DNA of 64,000 nt from Clostridium acidisoli DSM 12555. GTDB taxonomy: Bacteria; Bacillota; Clostridia; Clostridiales; Clostridiaceae. Position numbers and translations under genes: made by a program. The stretch covers positions 930,001-994,000 of the forward strand of contig NZ_FWXH01000002.1 of the NCBI RefSeq assembly GCF_900176305.1, written 5' to 3'. The notes below the pieces were generated by a model. It was not told where the DNA came from. It did no database searches and saw only the letters and a list, made by a program, of their open reading frames with translations. Positions 8,067 to 16,391 of the stretch are shown here, one piece after another. The first letter of the stretch is position 1. Each line of letters begins with the position of its first letter.

Positions 8067-8852
8067 TTATAAAATAAAATTTTCTATTTCTAAAGCTACT
8101 CCATCATTTTGTACTGTATCTGTAACTTTTTTAGCATAGCTCTTTACATAATCATCAGCATTCCCCATAGCTATTCCACATCCTACTGAAGATAACATCT
8201 CTATATCATTTTTTCCATCACCAAAAGCATAACTATTTTCTAAAGGAATATTTAAATAATTTAATACTTTTAATATTCCTGAAGCTTTTGTATTTGTTTT
8301 TGAATATATTTCAAAATTACCTTGCTCTTTATCATAAATATAATCGTAATCATCATTTCCAAGAGATAAACAATAATTTATCCCTTCTTCATCCTTACAT
8401 AACATTTCAATTTTATATATGTCTATATCTTCAATATTATAATTACCTTTAAAATATTTTTTAGATATACTATAGGAATCATAGAATGAATGTAATTTTT
8501 TATATTCATCTTTAATATATGAATATATCTCTCCCTGTAATATATATTGAATATTAAGTTGTTCAAAATTAGATACCAACTTTTTTATATAATCCTTCCT
8601 TATAGACTCTTTATATATACACTTTTCTTTCACATTTACACATGCTCCATTGGTAAGTACAAAACCATCAAATCCAAAATTACATATAGCTTCGTTTAGA
8701 AAAGCATATGGTCTGCCTGATGCAATAAAAACATAATTTCCTTCTGCCTGCAATGCACGAATAGCATTTTTTACTCTAGGAGTAATATCTGTTATTCCAT
8801 TTAAACAGTCTATTAAAGTTCCATCAATATCAAAAAATACAGCCTTTTTCAT
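8067..8852 (-). CDS. Cof-type HAD-superfamily phosphatase
   Basis: A 261-residue HAD hydrolase of the Cof/YidA type, which dephosphorylates sugar phosphates and related metabolites in the cytoplasm. Motif I is FFDIDGTLID at residues 6-15, with both catalytic aspartates. Motif II is the serine/threonine in FIASGRP near residue 59. Motif IV is FGDGKNDIEM near residue 210. The C2-type cap lies between about 85 and 180. The ATG follows GGGGGAAAT. The gene is divergent from the DeoR-type regulator at 9012 and may share its control region. The substrate cannot be told. Confidence 0.9.
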   Translation of the reverse strand: MKKAVFFDIDGTLIDCLNGITDITPRVKNAIRALQAEGNYVFIASGRPYAFLNEAICNFGFDGFVLTNGACVNVKEKCIYKESIRKDYIKKLVSNFEQLNIQYILQGEIYSYIKDEYKKLHSFYDSYSISKKYFKGNYNIEDIDIYKIEMLCKDEEGINYCLSLGNDDYDYIYDKEQGNFEIYSKTNTKASGILKVLNYLNIPLENSYAFGDGKNDIEMLSSVGCGIAMGNADDYVKSYAKKVTDTVQNDGVALEIENFIL

Positions 8853-9011
8853 ATTTCCCCCTACTCTCCTAATAGTTTATTCTTATTTAATATTATTTTT
8901 CCTGTTTAATTTCATTTTATCTCATTCATTCCCAGTGGTCAATAAATTTAATTGCATTTTAATATTATAATTGCTAAAATAGAATAAAATGAGAACAAAT
9001 TGGAGGAAACC

Positions 9012-9791
9012 ATGTTTATTGTAGAAAGACACAAACATATATTAGAATTATTAGAAAGAGACGGAAAGGTATTAGTAAAAGATTTAAGTATACAATTTGA
9101 AGTAAGTGAAAGTATGATTCGAAAAGATCTTCGAGTTTTAGAAAAAAACAACTTATTACAACGTACTTACGGTGGTGCTATTAACATAAAACGTACTATA
9201 GTGCCTGCTGAAAGCTTCTTCAATCGAGTTGAAAAAAATACAAATTTAAAAGAAACCATTGCAAAAAAAGCATATGAGCTAATTAAAGATGGTGATACAA
9301 TTTTTTTAGATGCATCAAGCATTTCCTATTTTCTTGCAAAATTTCTTATACAAAATAATAGAAATATAACTTTAATAACAAACATGGTTGAAATCTCATC
9401 ACTGCTTCATCTTGATTTAAAAATGCATATTATTTTTATAGGTGGAGATTATAATGCTTTTGCAGGTGGAAATATAGGTTCTCATTCTATTGAGCAAATT
9501 AAACTTTATCGTTGCAATAAATCTTTTATAGGATGTAGTGGAATAGATCTTAGAGATGGACGTATTAGTTCAGGTATATCTGAGGATGCATCTACTAAAA
9601 AAGCAATCATGAGTATCTCTAAAGAATTATATCTAATAGCACCCAATGAGAAATTCAATCTAGATGGAATTTTCAATTTTTCAAATATATCAGATTTCAA
9701 TAGTATTATTACAGAAACTGCACCCAATAATTCTATAATGACTTTGCTTGAACAATACAATGTAGACTTAATACATAGTGACTTAGTATGA
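9012..9791 (+). CDS. DeoR/GlpR family transcriptional regulator
   Basis: A 259-residue repressor. The N-terminal winged HTH spans about residues 1-57 (ERHKHILELLERDGKV, VSESMIRKDLRVLE). The C-terminal sugar-phosphate sensing domain follows, with DASSISYFLAKFL and FIGCSGIDLRDG. The family usually represses carbohydrate genes and is relieved by a phosphorylated sugar. The start is set to ATG 9012, with TGGAGG at 9001-9006; an upstream TTG at 9000 would overlap that site. It is divergent from a HAD phosphatase and convergent with a hydroxyacid dehydrogenase, both possible targets. Confidence 0.9.
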   Translation: MFIVERHKHILELLERDGKVLVKDLSIQFEVSESMIRKDLRVLEKNNLLQRTYGGAINIKRTIVPAESFFNRVEKNTNLKETIAKKAYELIKDGDTIFLDASSISYFLAKFLIQNNRNITLITNMVEISSLLHLDLKMHIIFIGGDYNAFAGGNIGSHSIEQIKLYRCNKSFIGCSGIDLRDGRISSGISEDASTKKAIMSISKELYLIAPNEKFNLDGIFNFSNISDFNSIITETAPNNSIMTLLEQYNVDLIHSDLV

Positions 9792-9829
9792 TACTATACA
9801 ATTTATTATTTGAACACTAGAAATTGAAT

Positions 9830-10780
9830 TTAAATCTCATTTACAGGCCAAGATGGCTTCTTTTTAGATAAAACTTCATGTATGCCAATAGCCGGATGTA
9901 CAGACATTCTTATAAAGGCTTCTTTTGTATGAGCCGCAGTATGAGGTGTTAAAATAACATTTTCTAAACCTAAAAGCGGATTGTCCTTTGAAGGTATCTC
10001 TCCCTCAAATACATCAACTGCAGCTCCTGCAATTTTGTTTTCTTTTAAAACACTTGCTAATGCTTCAGTATCAACAACTTCCCCACGGGCGGTATTTATA
10101 AGAAAAGCCTCCTTTTTCATAAGTTCTAATTCTCTTTTGCCTATCATATATTTTGTAGCCGAAGTTAAGGGTACATGTAAACTTACAAAATCAGACGCTT
10201 TTAACACATAATCTAAATCATCTGTGTACTTAATATTTTCACTATTAATTTCTAAATTCAAATTTCTTTTGTATTCGATTATTTTCATTCCAAACCCGTA
10301 TACTGCTTTTTTAGCAACAAGTTCTCCAATAGCCCCTGCTCCAATAATTCCAAGAGTTTTGCCTTCAACATCCATTCCCAGCCTATTTCTTATTTGAAAA
10401 TTTCCTTTTCGAATTTCTTTATCATAAAGAAAAAATTGTTTAGAAAGTGCTATAATAAGCCCAATTGTATATTCTGCTACCGAATTTTTATTTGATTCTT
10501 TAGAATTTGTAACTTGTATTCCGTGTTTTGTGGCAGCTTCCAAGTTTATATTATCAGTGCCAACCCCAAATTTTGATATTACTTTTAATTTGTTACCTGA
10601 ACGAATAATTTTTTCAGTTATGTTTGCCATACGAACTAAAATTGCATCACAGTCTTTTACTTCTTCTATAAGATTTTTTTCTGATATATCTGAAGCTAAT
10701 TTAATTTCATATCCAAATTTTCTAAGATACTCTTTCCCTTCATCATCTATATCTTCTGTAATTAAAACTTTATAACTCAT
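9830..10780 (-). CDS. D-isomer-specific 2-hydroxyacid dehydrogenase (phosphoglycerate dehydrogenase-like)
   Basis: A 316-residue NAD-dependent oxidoreductase that interconverts 2-oxo acids and D-2-hydroxy acids. The nucleotide motif GIIGAGAIG is at residues 144-152. The catalytic Arg lies in NTARGEVVDTEAL, the Glu in the AAVDVFEGE segment, and the His in LTPHTAAHT. It is SerA-like but lacks the C-terminal ACT domain, and no serC lies near, so 3-phosphoglycerate is only one candidate substrate. The ATG follows GGGGGC. It converges with the DeoR-type regulator, 38 bp apart. Confidence 0.88.
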   Translation of the reverse strand: MSYKVLITEDIDDEGKEYLRKFGYEIKLASDISEKNLIEEVKDCDAILVRMANITEKIIRSGNKLKVISKFGVGTDNINLEAATKHGIQVTNSKESNKNSVAEYTIGLIIALSKQFFLYDKEIRKGNFQIRNRLGMDVEGKTLGIIGAGAIGELVAKKAVYGFGMKIIEYKRNLNLEINSENIKYTDDLDYVLKASDFVSLHVPLTSATKYMIGKRELELMKKEAFLINTARGEVVDTEALASVLKENKIAGAAVDVFEGEIPSKDNPLLGLENVILTPHTAAHTKEAFIRMSVHPAIGIHEVLSKKKPSWPVNEI

Positions 10781-10916
10781 ATTTTAATAGCCCCCATTTT
10801 TTCTACAATTAGGGCAAATTTGCAAATCGAATTTGTTCACTATATGTTAATATGCATTTTCCCCTTTATTATATTATAATTGAAAATATATTATTTTAAA
10901 TAGAAAGGATGACTTT

Positions 10917-11969
10917 ATGGAACTAAAACTAGTAAAAAAAGCAATTAAATTTATTTTTAAGATAATACTTGTATTTTCAATATTAGGCTGTATTTTTATG
11001 TCACTAGTTTTTTATTGCAACATTAAGCCATTTAAAGATTTAAGAACACTATGGGTAACTACAGCTATGACTACCTTCAGGCACAAATGGTTAGCTACAA
11101 CCTTTATTTCACAAAGTGAGATTGATAGCATTTTAAATGCAAATAAAGTTGTAACAACAAATGCCAAGACAACTACAAGTAAAATTAAGGTAGATAGTCA
11201 GTCTTCTCAGAAAGATGACATTGATTCTAATATTACTGTTAATCTTGCCAGCATGAGTACTTCAGATAATATTTCAGTCATTCCTATTAAAGGTACAAAT
11301 TATGTTGGAAAACTTATGATTGTGGACAATCCGTCTCGAATCAAATTAGGAACCATTAATACCTTTGGTGAAAATCAAGTTGGTATGCGTCTGTCTTCTC
11401 TAGCAAAAAAATATGATGCAATTGCTGCTTTAAATGCCAGTGCATTCCAAGATGACAACGGCACTGGGAATGGCGGTACTCCTATGGGTATAGTTGTAAA
11501 AAACGGTAAAATAGTATACCATGATTATGACATTAAATCATTCAATATTATAGGCTTTGATTATAGTAATAGACTTATTACTGGCCAGTTTACACTAGAT
11601 GATATAGCAAAAAACAATATTAGAGATGCGGTTTCTTTTGGGCCTGCATTAATTATTAATGGTAAAGCTGTTGAGATTGATGGTGATGGCGGTTCTGGTC
11701 TTCAGCCAAGGAGTGCAATTGGACAAACTATAGATGGCAAAATTTTACTACTTGAAATTGACGGAAGACAACCTCTTTACAGCGTTGGTGCTTCTGTAAA
11801 AGAAGTTCAAAATATTTTAGTGAAATATGGTGCTATCAATGCATCTAATTTAGATGGCGGTTCCTCAACAGGTATGTATTATGATGGGAAACTAATAAAT
11901 AAGCCCTGTGGACCTCTTGGAAGTACTGGAGGAAGATACATTCCCACTGCATTTTTAGTTACTAGATAA
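10917..11969 (+). CDS. Membrane-anchored phosphodiester glycosidase (NAGPA domain)
   Basis: A 350-residue protein with one N-terminal membrane helix (about residues 12-33), a low-complexity Thr/Ser/Lys linker (about 75-110), and an extracytoplasmic NAGPA-like domain from about 150 to the end. Supporting motifs are IAALNASAFQDDNG, TPMGIVVKNGK, DAVSFGPALIINGK and the late NLDGGSSTGMYYDGK. Bacterial members act on phosphodiester-linked sugars of cell-surface polymers and are often tagged as exopolysaccharide proteins. The ATG is preceded by GAAAGGATG. It is monocistronic, ending in the bidirectional terminator at 11974-12017. Confidence 0.85.
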   Translation: MELKLVKKAIKFIFKIILVFSILGCIFMSLVFYCNIKPFKDLRTLWVTTAMTTFRHKWLATTFISQSEIDSILNANKVVTTNAKTTTSKIKVDSQSSQKDDIDSNITVNLASMSTSDNISVIPIKGTNYVGKLMIVDNPSRIKLGTINTFGENQVGMRLSSLAKKYDAIAALNASAFQDDNGTGNGGTPMGIVVKNGKIVYHDYDIKSFNIIGFDYSNRLITGQFTLDDIAKNNIRDAVSFGPALIINGKAVEIDGDGGSGLQPRSAIGQTIDGKILLLEIDGRQPLYSVGASVKEVQNILVKYGAINASNLDGGSSTGMYYDGKLINKPCGPLGSTGGRYIPTAFLVTR

Positions 11970-11973
11970 ACAA

Positions 11974-12017
11974 AATAAAGATTCTTCTTTCTATACGAAA
12001 GAAGAATCTTTATTTAT
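11974..12017. terminator. Bidirectional terminator
   Basis: AAAGATTCTTCTTTC and GAAAGAAGAATCTTT form a near-perfect stem flanked by A and T runs on both sides. It serves the NAGPA gene and the convergent guanylate-kinase-like gene. Confidence 0.9.
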
Positions 12018-12532
12018 TTTATTATATTCCTAATATCAGAAATAACTTTAGGCATGTCCCTATTTCCATCCAAAACATAGTCGCATTTAATTACATTGAA
12101 AACTCCAGTTTTATCCTCATGTTTAAGCCTTCTTCGTGCCATAACAAGACCTCTATCATTTTTCATTCTTTTTAGTCTCTCTTCTTTATCAACTTTAAGA
12201 TAAATTATAATAACTTCGCAATCATAAAGACTCTTTTTTAACTCTACGGCTCCTTTAGGTTCTATGACATATATTGAAATCCCTTTATTTCTATACTGAT
12301 TGGTGGTGCTCCAATATTTGTAATCATCAAACTCTGCATATGCAATAATTTCATGTTTTTTTAACTTTTTAAAAAAGCTTTCTTCTACAAACACATGACC
12401 TTCTTCTTCTGAGTTTCTTTTAGGTCTTGTGGTATAGCTTTTAATATAATTGTAGCCGTCACCTTCTAAATATTTTGCTATAGTTGATTTTCCTGAACCT
12501 GATTCTCCAATTAAACAAATTATTTTATCCAT
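12014..12532 (-). CDS. Guanylate kinase-like P-loop protein
   Basis: A 172-residue cytoplasmic protein with Walker A GESGSGKST at residues 8-16 and a guanylate-kinase-like nucleotide segment (SYTTRPKRNSEEEGHVFV). It resembles Gmk but lacks its full length, so it may be a small-molecule kinase of uncertain substrate and not the essential Gmk. The start is ATG 12532 after GTGGGTG; the ATG-less upstream extension to 12547 has no site. It converges with the NAGPA gene on a shared terminator. Confidence 0.75.
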   Translation of the reverse strand: MDKIICLIGESGSGKSTIAKYLEGDGYNYIKSYTTRPKRNSEEEGHVFVEESFFKKLKKHEIIAYAEFDDYKYWSTTNQYRNKGISIYVIEPKGAVELKKSLYDCEVIIIYLKVDKEERLKRMKNDRGLVMARRRLKHEDKTGVFNVIKCDYVLDGNRDMPKVISDIRNIIK

Positions 12533-12580
12533 AAAATTCACCCACATTCAATTTTAATTATACATCATATTTTACATATT

Positions 12581-12615
12581 AAAAAAATAGACTAGCCATT
12601 GACTAGTCATTTTTT
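12581..12615 (-). terminator. Terminator of the Spo0E-like gene
   Basis: On the minus strand AATGACTAGTC and GACTAGTC-type arms form a short stem (GACTAG/CTAGTC) followed by TATTTTTTT. It lies immediately after the stop codon at 12614. Confidence 0.75.
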
Positions 12616-12772
12616 AAGGTTCCTTACTATACCTATTTATTGCTTCATTTAATTCTTTACTTACACTAACTACTTCTGAATCCAATAGATTACCATGTTT
12701 TTCTTTTATTAAACCTTCAAGTTTATCTCTTAAAACATCAATTTCGCAAATTTTTCCGTTCATTTCAGACAT
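12614..12772 (-). CDS. Spo0E-like aspartyl-phosphate phosphatase
   Basis: A 52-residue protein, too short for most gene callers. It has the Spo0E hairpin layout: a first helix (EIDVLRDKLEGLIKEKHG), a turn, then the signature S-x-x-L region SVSKELNEAINRY, which corresponds to the SQELD motif. Spo0E phosphatases remove phosphate from Spo0A-P and delay sporulation. The ATG at 12772 follows GGTAGGAGGT, and a terminator follows the stop. A second family member is at 29162-29320. The call is good on motif and size. Confidence 0.85.
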   Translation of the reverse strand: MSEMNGKICEIDVLRDKLEGLIKEKHGNLLDSEVVSVSKELNEAINRYSKEP

Positions 12773-12885
12773 CTCTATAAATACCTCCTACCTATTTAAT
12801 GTACATGCTTTATATATCAAGCTTTCATGTATATTAAACATTTTATCCAAATTAGGCATTTATTAGTCCTAAATTTTAATTTTAT

Positions 12886-13422
12886 TTATAAAATACCAGT
12901 TTTTAAAAATTCTTTTACTTTTTTATTCTTAATTAATCTAACAACAAAAAATATTACTATTATTGCTCCAACTATTTCTGCTATAAAATAACTTGGCTCT
13001 GATAACAATCTTTTAAAGCCTTCCATAAGCCATTTTCCTTCTGGTCTTGTTGGAAACTTCCAGCCTAAAAATGGCCAATAAAATGTTGCTGGATATAGCC
13101 ACATACTATCTAGTCCTTGATGTATTAGACTACATATTCCTAAAAGAAAGATTTTATTGCTTCTATTTTTATTTTTTATCATTAAAAAAAGTCCAATAAC
13201 TAATAGTATACCTGAAAACAGTAGTGTATGACCAAATAATCTACTGTTATGAAATTCATTTCTAAAAAAGAAACCTCCAATTGGTTTATCAATTAAATCA
13301 GGTAGGATTGATCCTATTGCAACAAATCTATAATCAATAACCTGTCTATTTTCTTTTTGAGTTACCTTATCATAGGCTTTAAGTATCAAAGTTGTCGGTC
13401 CAACATGTCCAAAAAATATCAT
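12886..13422 (-). CDS. YdjM/DUF457-type membrane-bound metal-dependent hydrolase
   Basis: A 178-residue integral membrane protein with about four helices. The N-terminal FFGHVGPTTLILKAY and later GSILPDLIDKPIGG, NSRLFGHTLLFS and SLIHQGLDSMW place the conserved histidines and aspartates of the DUF457/YdjM group, considered metal-dependent membrane hydrolases. No substrate is known. The ATG follows GAGAGGAAG. It is a single gene divergent from the SASP gene. Confidence 0.75.
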   Translation of the reverse strand: MIFFGHVGPTTLILKAYDKVTQKENRQVIDYRFVAIGSILPDLIDKPIGGFFFRNEFHNSRLFGHTLLFSGILLVIGLFLMIKNKNRSNKIFLLGICSLIHQGLDSMWLYPATFYWPFLGWKFPTRPEGKWLMEGFKRLLSEPSYFIAEIVGAIIVIFFVVRLIKNKKVKEFLKTGIL

Positions 13423-13554
13423 TAACTTCTTCCTCTCTATGTTAATATTTCTATTATTATTGCATTAATTTTGTAATTTAGCAACTGTTTCCCTAACATA
13501 TATTTTTTCTTTTAGAGCAAAATAATAACATCAAATGAAAAGGAGGTAATTCAC

Positions 13555-13758
13555 TTGGCTAGTAAAGGAAATAGAGTTTTAGTTCCAGAAGCAAAAGAAG
13601 CTTTAAACCAATTTAAGATGGAAGCTGCTCAAGAAGTTGGAACTCCACTAAAACAAGGTTATAATGGAGATCTTACTTCAAGACAAAATGGCTCCGTTGG
13701 CGGTCAGATGACTAAAAAAATGGTTCAAGATTATGAAAACAGAATAAAAACTAAATAG
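13555..13758 (+). CDS. Small acid-soluble spore protein, alpha/beta type
   Basis: A 67-residue SASP. These proteins coat spore DNA and are made in the forespore under SigG. The GPR protease site region is KMEAAQEVGTPL at about residues 22-33, and the second conserved block is NGDLTSRQNGSVGGQMTKKMV. The start is TTG at 13555, set by AAAAGGAGGT seven bases upstream; no ATG is available. It ends in a strong terminator (13774-13818). The expected SigG promoter lies between 13430 and 13530 but I cannot mark it with certainty. Confidence 0.97.
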   Translation: MASKGNRVLVPEAKEALNQFKMEAAQEVGTPLKQGYNGDLTSRQNGSVGGQMTKKMVQDYENRIKTK

Positions 13759-13773
13759 TTTTCTGTATCGAAG

Positions 13774-13818
13774 AGGAATGTTTTAAGATGATTAATATCG
13801 TTTTAAAACATTCCTTTT
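13774..13818 (+). terminator. Terminator of the SASP gene
   Basis: GGAATGTTTTAA and TTAAAACATTCC pair across a 14-base loop, followed by TTTTTAA on the plus strand. Confidence 0.9.
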
Positions 13819-13843
13819 TAATTTAATTCATAATACATAAAAA

Positions 13844-13925
13844 GAAATTGCAAGGCAATCTTTTATCTTTTCCCCTACAATTCATAGGTGAAAAGCTTTA
13901 GTCAATTGCTTTGCAATTTTTTAGT
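13844..13925. terminator. Long composite stem-loop between the SASP gene and the small-protein operon
   Basis: Outer arms AAATTGCAAGGCAAT (13845-13859) and ATTGCTTTGCAATTT (13905-13919) pair over 15 positions with one G-U. An inner stem CTTTTCCCCT/AGGTGAAAAG fills the loop. Both strands end in T runs, so it can terminate the small-protein operon from the right. The single G-U is a proper pair only on the plus strand, which leaves open a small plus-strand RNA. Confidence 0.65.
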
Positions 13926-13940
13926 ACTTTGAACACAATA

Positions 13941-14084
13941 TTACTTATTATCACTCTTATGTTTTGCTTTAAATTCTGCACTCCTAGAATGATATTTTGC
14001 ACTAGTAGTATCTTTAGACCAAACTTTAGGTTCATTTCCTGAATCTTCTCTTTTAAGACTTTTATTTGTATCTTCCTTTGCCAT
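13941..14084 (-). CDS. Small hydrophilic protein, unknown
   Basis: A 47-residue, lysine- and serine-rich protein without hydrophobic segments (for example KVWSKDTTSAKYHSR). The ATG at 14084 follows GAGGGTGAAC. It is the last of three tiny same-strand genes (14305-14445, 14098-14283, 13941-14084) next to the SASP gene, with spacings of 13 to 21 bp, so an operon is likely. Size and composition resemble minor spore proteins, but this is only a resemblance and I recognise no family. Confidence 0.55.
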   Translation of the reverse strand: MAKEDTNKSLKREDSGNEPKVWSKDTTSAKYHSRSAEFKAKHKSDNK

Positions 14085-14097
14085 AACAGTTCACCCT

Positions 14098-14283
14098 CTA
14101 ACCGAATAATCCTTTATGCTTATGTTCTACTAAATCAATGGATCCAAGTACTACATGAGCTAATCCAAAACCTAAAACTCCTGCTGCTAAAGCTGGAGAA
14201 ATTTTTTTTGCTACTAAAGTTGCTCCTGCTGCTGTTACTATTGTCCCTAATGCAGTTGGTACTATTCCTTCTCTAACTGTCAT
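14098..14283 (-). CDS. Small glycine/alanine-rich membrane protein
   Basis: A 61-residue protein with two hydrophobic Gly/Ala-rich segments (about residues 9-25 and 29-50) and a short charged tail (HKHKGLFG). The start ATG follows GAGAGGAGA. It is the middle gene of the three-gene small-protein operon. It is not recognised as a named family. Confidence 0.65.
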   Translation of the reverse strand: MTVREGIVPTALGTIVTAAGATLVAKKISPALAAGVLGFGLAHVVLGSIDLVEHKHKGLFG

Positions 14284-14304
14284 AATATGATCTCCTCTCT
14301 AAAA

Positions 14305-14445
14305 TTATTTTTCTAAATGTTTTTCATCTCTTTCTCCAAATACAGCCCTTGAACTTTCATCTTTAGGACTATGTTTAATGTTTTTCTTTGAGAACTTACC
14401 GTCCTCTGCTTTATTATTAGTGGTATTTTTTAATTTATTGTCCAT
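14305..14445 (-). CDS. Small hydrophilic protein, unknown
   Basis: A 46-residue, very charged protein (Lys, Asn and Glu rich; for example KKNIKHSPKDESSRAVFG). ATG at 14445 is preceded by GGAAGGAG. It is the first gene of the tiny-protein operon beside the SASP gene. Its composition is like that of small intrinsically disordered spore proteins; no family is recognised and no function is claimed. Confidence 0.55.
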   Translation of the reverse strand: MDNKLKNTTNNKAEDGKFSKKNIKHSPKDESSRAVFGERDEKHLEK

Positions 14446-14535
14446 AGATAGTTCTCCTTCCAGATTATATTTTCCCCAATTTATATTAATAATTACTATG
14501 TTTTTTATTTATATTTTGGTAATATTTTTCACAAA

Positions 14536-14564
14536 TAAAAAAACATGGGCTCTCTCCATGTCTT
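14536..14564 (-). terminator. Terminator of the HNH-like gene
   Basis: ACATGG and CCATGT pair around GCTCTCT; the minus strand then runs into TTTTTTTATT. It sits directly after the stop codon at 14565. Confidence 0.85.
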
Positions 14565-14996
14565 TTATACTATATAATCTTCCTTGAATTTATCTATAAT
14601 ATTCCAAGACTCATCATAATAATCATCAAGCATAAAATCATAATACAATTTACCACCCATGAGCCTCTTTACTATGTCTTCATTTTTATAGCCTTCTTTG
14701 TATAACTTAAACTTTTTGCAAATGGTTCTAGCTTGAGAAGGGTTTAAAAGCAACAGTTTAGTTAGTTCATCCATAAAATAATATTTTTTCAACAAAATGT
14801 TGTGTAGTTGGTTCTGAAATTTTAATTTATAGGCTATATCAACCTTTTTATTTTTATGCGGACTGTTTTTTCCTCTATGATGTTCGGCACAAAGATATAC
14901 ATAATTCAGCGGAAAATCAAGTCCACCTTCACACTTAAAAATAATATGATGTTTTTCTCCTATTTTTCCACAAACTATACATTTTTCATCTTGCAA
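14565..14996 (-). CDS. HNH-type zinc-binding protein
   Basis: A 143-residue protein. The N-terminal 45 residues hold a compact Cys/His module, CIVCGKIGEKHHII followed by YLCAEHHRGKNSPH, that fits a zinc-stabilised HNH fold. The remaining 95 residues form a helical, charged domain. Whether it cuts nucleic acid is not clear; it lacks an obvious partner. The start is TTG at 14996, with AGGGGGAAG upstream. Confidence 0.7.
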   Translation of the reverse strand: MQDEKCIVCGKIGEKHHIIFKCEGGLDFPLNYVYLCAEHHRGKNSPHKNKKVDIAYKLKFQNQLHNILLKKYYFMDELTKLLLLNPSQARTICKKFKLYKEGYKNEDIVKRLMGGKLYYDFMLDDYYDESWNIIDKFKEDYIV

Positions 14997-15107
14997 AAAT
15001 TAACACTTCCCCCTAATGTTATTTATATGTATAATTTTACTACTGATTTTTAAACTTCTCAATATGATTTATTTACCTTAATTTTAATACTTTAGCTTTT
15101 ATGCTAT

Positions 15108-16379
15108 TCATAGAACTAATTTTCTAATTACAGGTACAACAAACGGATCATACAATAGCCTTAAGAACAAAAACATTCCTGCTCCAATTATTCCTCCAAC
15201 CACAGAACCATTTATTCTTATCCACTGAAGGTCTTCTCCAAATTTATCTTCAATAAATTCATTAAGTTTTTTATCATCATATTGATCTAGCGTTTGTTTT
15301 ACTATAGATCCAATAAAATTATGATTTCTATTCATAAATTTTACTAAAGCATATTTTAAGGTTTTATCCATATGTGAGTTAAACTCTTCATTTCTAACAA
15401 GTTTATCTAAATAAACATCTATTTGTTTTCTTATGTATGAGGCTAAAATAGACGTTTCTCTTCCATCATAATTTTTTTTATTTGTGATATCATCAATTAA
15501 ACTGCTTATGTCCAAGGTATCTATAAATTTTATTTTTTCATCTTCTATGTTTTCTCTATTATATTCTATTTTAAGAAACATTTGAAACAGTTCCTTTTTT
15601 ATTTTTTCCCTATATTTATTTTCCTTATGCTTCATATTGTATAATTCTTTTATTAGTTGGTTACAAAAATTTTCCGATGCATCTTCAAGATTTACACTGT
15701 CAGTTTTCTCTAAAAATCCAAAACTTATTTTAGCTAAAAAATTATCAAGTTTTTCTTTTTTTAAATCCATCAATATTTTATAAATAAATAATTTTAATTT
15801 TTCATTTTTGCATTCTTCTATAACTTCATCAATAATAAAGTCTATAATTTTCTCATCATTATTTGAATTATATATGTTCTTAGTTAATACGTTAATAACA
15901 TCTGTGAGACTTCTCTTTTTAATATAGTCATTTTTAAGCTTTTTACTTAAATTTAATAATTTTTCTTTTCCTTTTTCTATAATATATTTATTAATTTCTT
16001 GTTCAATATAGTCTAATATATTAACTTTATTTTTTTCTATTAAATTTACAGCACCTCTAGAAAGGTTTAACTCTGATATTTTTTCACTTATTATATCCTT
16101 ACTTAACAGTTGCTCTTCAACAGCTGATGTAATACCATCTATTATCTTCACTCTATTTCTAGGTATTATTGCTGTATGGAAAGATATAAAAAGAGGTTTT
16201 TTAAAAAGTGCAGTTATTGCAAACCAATCTGCCGTACCACCTACTAAAGACGCCTCTACTACAGCAAACAAAAAATCTATTAAAAATTCATGTCCATAGA
16301 AATATTTTAATATAGCTGTCAATATAAACGCTACAAACATACAAATCAAAGTAATATTTGCTTTATTTTTATAATTCAT
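15108..16379 (-). CDS. DUF445 family membrane protein
   Basis: A 423-residue protein with membrane helices at the N-terminus (about residues 7-45, ending in EASLVGGTADWFAITALFKKP) and at the C-terminus (NGSVVGGIIGAGMFLFLRLLYDP). Between them is a long, charged, helical region of more than 300 residues. This is the layout of DUF445 proteins (for example B. subtilis YheB), whose role is unknown. The ATG at 16379 fits GGGTGTG; a GTG at 16388 would overlap that site. It follows a paralogue, with 12 bp between the genes. Confidence 0.85.
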   Translation of the reverse strand: MNYKNKANITLICMFVAFILTAILKYFYGHEFLIDFLFAVVEASLVGGTADWFAITALFKKPLFISFHTAIIPRNRVKIIDGITSAVEEQLLSKDIISEKISELNLSRGAVNLIEKNKVNILDYIEQEINKYIIEKGKEKLLNLSKKLKNDYIKKRSLTDVINVLTKNIYNSNNDEKIIDFIIDEVIEECKNEKLKLFIYKILMDLKKEKLDNFLAKISFGFLEKTDSVNLEDASENFCNQLIKELYNMKHKENKYREKIKKELFQMFLKIEYNRENIEDEKIKFIDTLDISSLIDDITNKKNYDGRETSILASYIRKQIDVYLDKLVRNEEFNSHMDKTLKYALVKFMNRNHNFIGSIVKQTLDQYDDKKLNEFIEDKFGEDLQWIRINGSVVGGIIGAGMFLFLRLLYDPFVVPVIRKLVL

Positions 16380-16391
16380 AAAAATCACACC

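Noticed and set aside
8948-9151. Minus-strand 67-codon frame opposite the DeoR-type gene
   Set aside because: Antisense to the HTH domain and without translation signals.
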